A stretch of 64,000 bases of DNA, taken from assembly GCA_009843525.1 (NCBI GenBank), contig VYDH01000036.1, positions 124,001 through 188,000 on the forward strand. Direction: 5' to 3'. This stretch comes from Acidimicrobiales bacterium (GTDB lineage: Bacteria > Actinomycetota > Acidimicrobiia > Acidimicrobiales > Poriferisodalaceae). The translations under genes and the position numbers were made by a program. Of the stretch, positions 60,240 to 64,000 are shown in pieces (the first letter of the stretch is position 1; each line of letters starts with the position of its first letter). The notes under the pieces are model-generated. The model was not told the origin of the DNA, did not search any database, and worked only from the letters and a program-made list of their open reading frames with translations.

Positions 60240-62273
60240 ATGCACACAGGTCAATCGCGGCGCCATGCCGATCAACTCACGAGCAGGCGCCGCCGAGGGT
60301 CCCGGCGCTCGCTCGGCATTCGGCTGGGCGTGGTGCTCGCCGCATTCGCCCTGATCGCCGTCGCGTGCGGCGGTGGAGATGACGGCGGCGATACCGGCGA
60401 TGGCGCTGCACCTGAGCCGGACACCACCGAGGCGGCCGTCGACGATGCGCCCACCACCACCCTGTCCGAGCAGGAGGAAGAGGTGGTCGAGGCCCGCGAG
60501 GCGGGCGAGGCCACCGGCGAGGACGTCCGCGAGACCGAGACCGGCCCCGTACATGGCGGCAAGCTCGTGTACGGCATCGAGGCCGACTCGGCCAACCCGT
60601 TCGTCCACTACGCCACGTCGTGCGCCATCAGCTGCCGCATGATCTTCCGTGCCATCACCGACTCGCTGTACATCACCGATGCCGACGGCGAGATCGTGCC
60701 GTACCTGGTGGAGTCGGAGGAGCACAGCGACGACTACATGGTGTGGACGCTGACGATCCGCGACGGCATCACGTTCCACGACGGCACGCCGCTGACCGGC
60801 GAAGCCGTGGCCTACAACATCAACCTGTGCCGCCTGAGCCAGCTGACCGGCCCGGCGTTCCTGGGCGTCGACAGCGTCGTCGGCGAAGGCCAGACGGTCA
60901 CGGTCACCGCCAGTCCCGGCCAGCCGCTGGCGGCTGGCGTCGGCCCGGCTGGTCGAGCCGAGGTGTGCGGGCAGATGTTCAGCCAGGCATGGATGTCGAC
61001 GCTGCCGAACAACCCGCTGTACGTGTCGCCGGCGTCTCCGCTCACTGAACAGCAGCGCGAGGCGGCGCTTGCGAACGCCAACGGCGACCCCTCGGCTCCG
61101 GTCGGGCTGGGCGCCTTCAGGTACGTGAGCTACACGCCGGGCAACGGCAACAGCTTCATCGCCGAGCGCAACCCGGACTACTGGCGTGGCGAGAACGGCA
61201 TCACCGGTGAGAACCTGCCGTACCTGGACGAGATCGAATTCGTGGTGGCCGTGGACATTCAAGGCCGCTCGAACGGTCTGAAGGCCGGCCAGTTCGACAT
61301 CATCCACACGGCCAACGCGGATGAGATCTCCAAGTACGAGGGCGACGACGACTTCGTGCTGCTGCAGGCCAACGACTACGGCGAGACCAGCCACAACCTC
61401 ATCAATGTCGCATCTGGCGTGAACCCGTGGCTCCAGGCCGTTCGAGGTGCCGCAGAGCCGATCCCGATGGATCCGCTGGGGCTCAATGCAGCGAACCCGC
61501 TAGTGCACCGGAGCTGCCGCAAGGCCATGGCGCATGCATTCGATGGCGAGCGGTTCGCCAACGAGCGCCACCAGGGCCTGGTGCAGGTGGCCAACGGGCC
61601 GTTCCCGCCAGGCAGCGTGGGCTACCTGGAGGACTCGGGCTTCCCGGCCTATGACGTCGAGGCCGCACGGGCCGAGTTCGAGCAGTGCAAGGCCGACAGC
61701 GGTCAGAACCCGGTGGCGTTCGCGTTCAACACCACCAACGACGCGTTCAACGTGGAGTCCAACGAGCTCATCGTGTCGATGTGGGACGACGCCTTCGGAG
61801 ACGAGCTGGCGGTGTCGATCGCGCCGATCGAGCAGGGCCAGTACATCGGCCTCGCACTGGCCGGCGTGTTCCAGATGCAGGGCTGGCGCAATCACGGCGG
61901 CGTGGATCCGTCCGAGCAGTGGTACTGGTGGAGCCCGTTCACGGCGAGCCCGGTCGATCCGTCGGTGCCCGAGCTGGCGCTGAACTTCGGGCGCTTCCTG
62001 GATCCGGCGATCTTCGATGCGCTGAACGTCATCCGGCACGTGCCTGATCCCGAGGCACGGCGCGCGGCTGCCGAGGCGATCAACCGATCGTTCGCCGAGA
62101 ACGTCTGGAACCTGTGGACGTACTGGACCCTGTGGGGCGTCATCGCCAACCCGCGGGTGCAGAACATCACCGACCTTCCGATCCCCGACAATGCCGAGAA
62201 CACCTTCCCGGTGATCTCGGGCAAGCACCACCTGACGCAGATCTGGTGCACAGACGGGAACTGCCAAGGCTGA
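60240..62273 (+). CDS. ABC transporter substrate-binding lipoprotein, family 5 (peptide/nickel type)
   Basis: 677 aa. Lipoprotein signal: basic n-region, hydrophobic core VVLAAFALIAVAC with lipidated Cys 43. The mature protein begins with an acidic, Asp/Glu- and Thr-rich linker (~45-98) and then the SBP_bac_5 fold (GGKLVYGIEADSANPFVHYA, LVESEEHSDDYMVWTLTIRD, GITFHDGTPLTGEAVAYNI, GAFRYVSYTPGNG). Peptides, opines or glycosides are possible ligands. Strong ribosome binding site GGGGAGGAG before ATG 60240. A second, similar gene follows 30 bp downstream; no permease gene lies in the window. Confidence 0.94.
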   Translation: MHTGQSRRHADQLTSRRRRGSRRSLGIRLGVVLAAFALIAVACGGGDDGGDTGDGAAPEPDTTEAAVDDAPTTTLSEQEEEVVEAREAGEATGEDVRETETGPVHGGKLVYGIEADSANPFVHYATSCAISCRMIFRAITDSLYITDADGEIVPYLVESEEHSDDYMVWTLTIRDGITFHDGTPLTGEAVAYNINLCRLSQLTGPAFLGVDSVVGEGQTVTVTASPGQPLAAGVGPAGRAEVCGQMFSQAWMSTLPNNPLYVSPASPLTEQQREAALANANGDPSAPVGLGAFRYVSYTPGNGNSFIAERNPDYWRGENGITGENLPYLDEIEFVVAVDIQGRSNGLKAGQFDIIHTANADEISKYEGDDDFVLLQANDYGETSHNLINVASGVNPWLQAVRGAAEPIPMDPLGLNAANPLVHRSCRKAMAHAFDGERFANERHQGLVQVANGPFPPGSVGYLEDSGFPAYDVEAARAEFEQCKADSGQNPVAFAFNTTNDAFNVESNELIVSMWDDAFGDELAVSIAPIEQGQYIGLALAGVFQMQGWRNHGGVDPSEQWYWWSPFTASPVDPSVPELALNFGRFLDPAIFDALNVIRHVPDPEARRAAAEAINRSFAENVWNLWTYWTLWGVIANPRVQNITDLPIPDNAENTFPVISGKHHLTQIWCTDGNCQG

Positions 62274-62303
62274 GAACCCGCAGAACGAAGGGGGAGGCGG
62301 CAA

Positions 62304-64000
62304 TTGGCGCGAGCGCGTTCGCTGGCAGCAGCGGCAGCGTTCGCGCTGATTGCCGTCGCCTGCGCGGGCGGTGACGGGGACGGCTCAGGTGCTCAGCCTG
62401 ACGCCGCCGATGCCGCTGCGCCTGCGCCGTCGACCACCTTGGGGGCGGCGCAGGCAGAAGTGGTCGAAGCTCGCGAGGCAGGCGAGGCCACGGGCGCGGA
62501 CGTCCGAGAAGAGACGGCGGGGCCGGTCCATGGCGGCCGACTGGTGTACGCCATCGAGGCTGACACGGCGAATCCGTTCGCGCCGTACGCGGCGCTGTGC
62601 GCGATCAGCTGCCGCATGATCATGCGTGCGATCACCGAGTCGATGTATGTCACCGATGCCAACGGCGACATCGTGCCTTATCTCGTCGAATCCGAGACTG
62701 CCAGCGACGACTTCCTGACGTGGACGCTGACGATCCGCGACGGAATCAGGTTCCATGACGGGACGCCGCTGACCGGCGAGGCTGTCGCCTACAACATCAA
62801 CCTGTGCCGTTTCAGTCAGCAGACCGGACCTGGCTACCTGGGCATCGAGAACGTCTGGGGCGAAGGCCAACTCGTCCACTACGAGACGTCCATCCCGTTC
62901 GCGACAGGGCCAGGCCCGGCATCGAGGGAGCAGGGCTGCGGCTTCATGTTCTCCCCGGCATGGCTGGAGACGCTGCCGAACAATCCGATGTACATCTCGC
63001 CGTTCTCGCCCCTGTCGGCCGATGAGCGGGCTGCTGGCTTGGCCAGTGCCACGGGCGATCCGTCGGCACCGGTCGGACTCGGCGCGTTCAGGTTTGTGGA
63101 GTACACGCCCGGCAACGGCAACAGCTTCATTGCCGAGCGCAACCCGGATTACTGGCGTGGCCCCGATGGCATCACGGGCGAGAAGCTGCCGTACCTGGAC
63201 GAGATCGAGTTCGTGGTGTCCGTGGACATCACAGGCCGCTCGAACGGGTTGAGGGCGGGCCAGTTCCACGTCATCCACACCGACAACGCAGACGAGATCT
63301 CCAAGTACGAGAGCAACGACGACTTCGTGCTGCTGCAGGCCAACAACTTCGGCGAAACGCACTTCAGCTTCATGAATGTGGCATCGGGGACCAACCCGGT
63401 GCTCGCGGCCCAGCGCAGCCTCGACGAGCCGGTCCCCATGGACCCGCTGGGCCTCAACGCCGCGAACCCGTTGGTGCACCTGAGCTGCCGCAGGGCGCTG
63501 GCGCATGCATTCGACGGAGAGCGCTTCGTCAACGAGCGGTATCACGGCCTGGTCCAGGTGGCGAACGGGCCCTTTCCGCCGGGCAGCATGGGCCACCTGG
63601 CTGACTCGGGATACCCGTCCTACGACGTCGAGGCCGCCCGCGCAGAGTTCACCCAATGCAAGACCGACAGCGGCCAGAACCCGGTGACGTTCGGGTTCAA
63701 CAGCACCAACGACCCGTTCAATGTCGAGTCGAATGAGCTCATCGTGTCGATGTGGCGGGCTGCGTTCGGAGACGAGATCGCAGTGACGATCCAGCCCATC
63801 GAGCAGGGTCAGTACTTCGGCCTGGCGCTCGCGGGCCTCTATGAGATGATGGCCATGCGCAGCCACGGCGGGGTGGACCCGATCGAGCAGTGGCTGTGGT
63901 GGAACTCGGTGACCGCGCTGCCGATCGACCCCAGGGTGCCCGAGCTGGCGTCGAACGTGGGACGTTTCCAGGATCCCGCCATCGATGCGGCATACGACGT
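62304..64000 (+). CDS. ABC transporter substrate-binding lipoprotein, tandem paralogue, 3' end cut by window edge
   Basis: 565 codons are visible without a stop. TTG at 62304 with GGGGGAGG upstream gives a short lipoprotein signal (SLAAAAAFALIAVAC, lipidated Cys 20) and a linker, then GGRLVYAIEADTANPFAPYA, LTIRDGIRFHDGTPLTGEAV and FRFVEYTPGNGNSFIAERNP, nearly collinear with the preceding protein. Both retain a Cys pair in CAISCRM. The segment between GEGQ and the Cys-Gly of CGFMF is clearly different, where ligand specificity may diverge. It is a tandem gene duplication, likely cotranscribed. Confidence 0.93.
   Translation, partial: MARARSLAAAAAFALIAVACAGGDGDGSGAQPDAADAAAPAPSTTLGAAQAEVVEAREAGEATGADVREETAGPVHGGRLVYAIEADTANPFAPYAALCAISCRMIMRAITESMYVTDANGDIVPYLVESETASDDFLTWTLTIRDGIRFHDGTPLTGEAVAYNINLCRFSQQTGPGYLGIENVWGEGQLVHYETSIPFATGPGPASREQGCGFMFSPAWLETLPNNPMYISPFSPLSADERAAGLASATGDPSAPVGLGAFRFVEYTPGNGNSFIAERNPDYWRGPDGITGEKLPYLDEIEFVVSVDITGRSNGLRAGQFHVIHTDNADEISKYESNDDFVLLQANNFGETHFSFMNVASGTNPVLAAQRSLDEPVPMDPLGLNAANPLVHLSCRRALAHAFDGERFVNERYHGLVQVANGPFPPGSMGHLADSGYPSYDVEAARAEFTQCKTDSGQNPVTFGFNSTNDPFNVESNELIVSMWRAAFGDEIAVTIQPIEQGQYFGLALAGLYEMMAMRSHGGVDPIEQWLWWNSVTALPIDPRVPELASNVGRFQDPAIDAAYD

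Overview
The window is high-GC bacterial DNA with dense coding, many GTG starts, TANNNT-type -10 boxes and actinobacterial families: a DUF3039 protein, an F420-dependent luciferase-like oxidoreductase, B12-dependent ribonucleotide reductase, a ferrochelatase with C-terminal cysteines, a LexA box of the GAAC-N4-GTTC type and Tad pili with TadE-like proteins. The abundance of CaiB/BaiF CoA-transferases, acyl-CoA enzymes and APH-type phosphotransferases, and the gene order glyS - PEP-utilising enzyme - dnaG, suggest an uncultured-type member of Acidimicrobiia (Actinomycetota). That placement is inference. There is no rRNA operon, IS element, prophage or CRISPR array.

Layout. 1-19.9 kb is metabolic and accessory: a PLP decarboxylase cut by the left edge, a phosphotransferase, uracil-DNA glycosylase, a glyoxalase-like protein, a double-domain CoA-transferase, a molybdopterin oxidoreductase, a GDT1-type cation transporter overlapping a Kef-type antiporter tail to tail, an orphan Uma2 nuclease, then a probable acyl-CoA catabolic group (Baeyer-Villiger-type monooxygenase, acyl-CoA dehydrogenase, SnoaL-like protein, CoA-transferase, enoyl-CoA hydratase, tRNA-Ala, split-barrel flavoprotein, LLM oxidoreductase, second phosphotransferase). 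20-30.6 kb is conserved housekeeping: MFS, comEA, comEC, holA, rpsT, lepA, hrcA, dnaJ, an HTH protein, hemW. 30.6-35.8 kb is a leftward Tad pilus operon, followed by an AT-rich control region. 36-47 kb holds an HTH protein, a CPBP protease, cysS, nudC, lexA, a RibD-like reductase, nrdJ, an MFS-ferrochelatase fusion and a DUF3039 protein. 47-59.8 kb resumes the housekeeping block (phoH, ybeY, a CBS-domain protein, era, dinG-like helicase, uppS, recO, glyS, a PPDK C-terminal module, dnaG). Two tRNAs and two tandem peptide-type solute-binding lipoproteins close the window, the second running off the right edge.

How the genes work together. ComEA/ComEC with a Tad pilus could form a DNA-uptake system, as tad and com genes do in Micrococcus luteus. 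PhoH-YbeY-CBS-Era-RecO-UppS-GlyS-DnaG is the usual ribosome maturation, repair and replication neighbourhood; here it is separated from holA-rpsT-lepA-hrcA-dnaJ-hemW by about 16 kb of other genes. LexA carries its own SOS box, and nrdJ has two same-strand DnaA boxes 20 bp apart.

The most unusual points are: (i) an in-frame MFS transporter-ferrochelatase fusion; (ii) a PPDK-like protein lacking the ATP-grasp half, in the usual ppdK position; (iii) ComEC with an eroded metallo-beta-lactamase domain; (iv) short tandem repeats that copy gene 3' ends into the adjoining intergenic DNA at several sites; (v) many apparent leaderless promoters, including divergent -10 boxes of rpsT and lepA that share one TA step; and (vi) tiny coupled leader ORFs before phoH.
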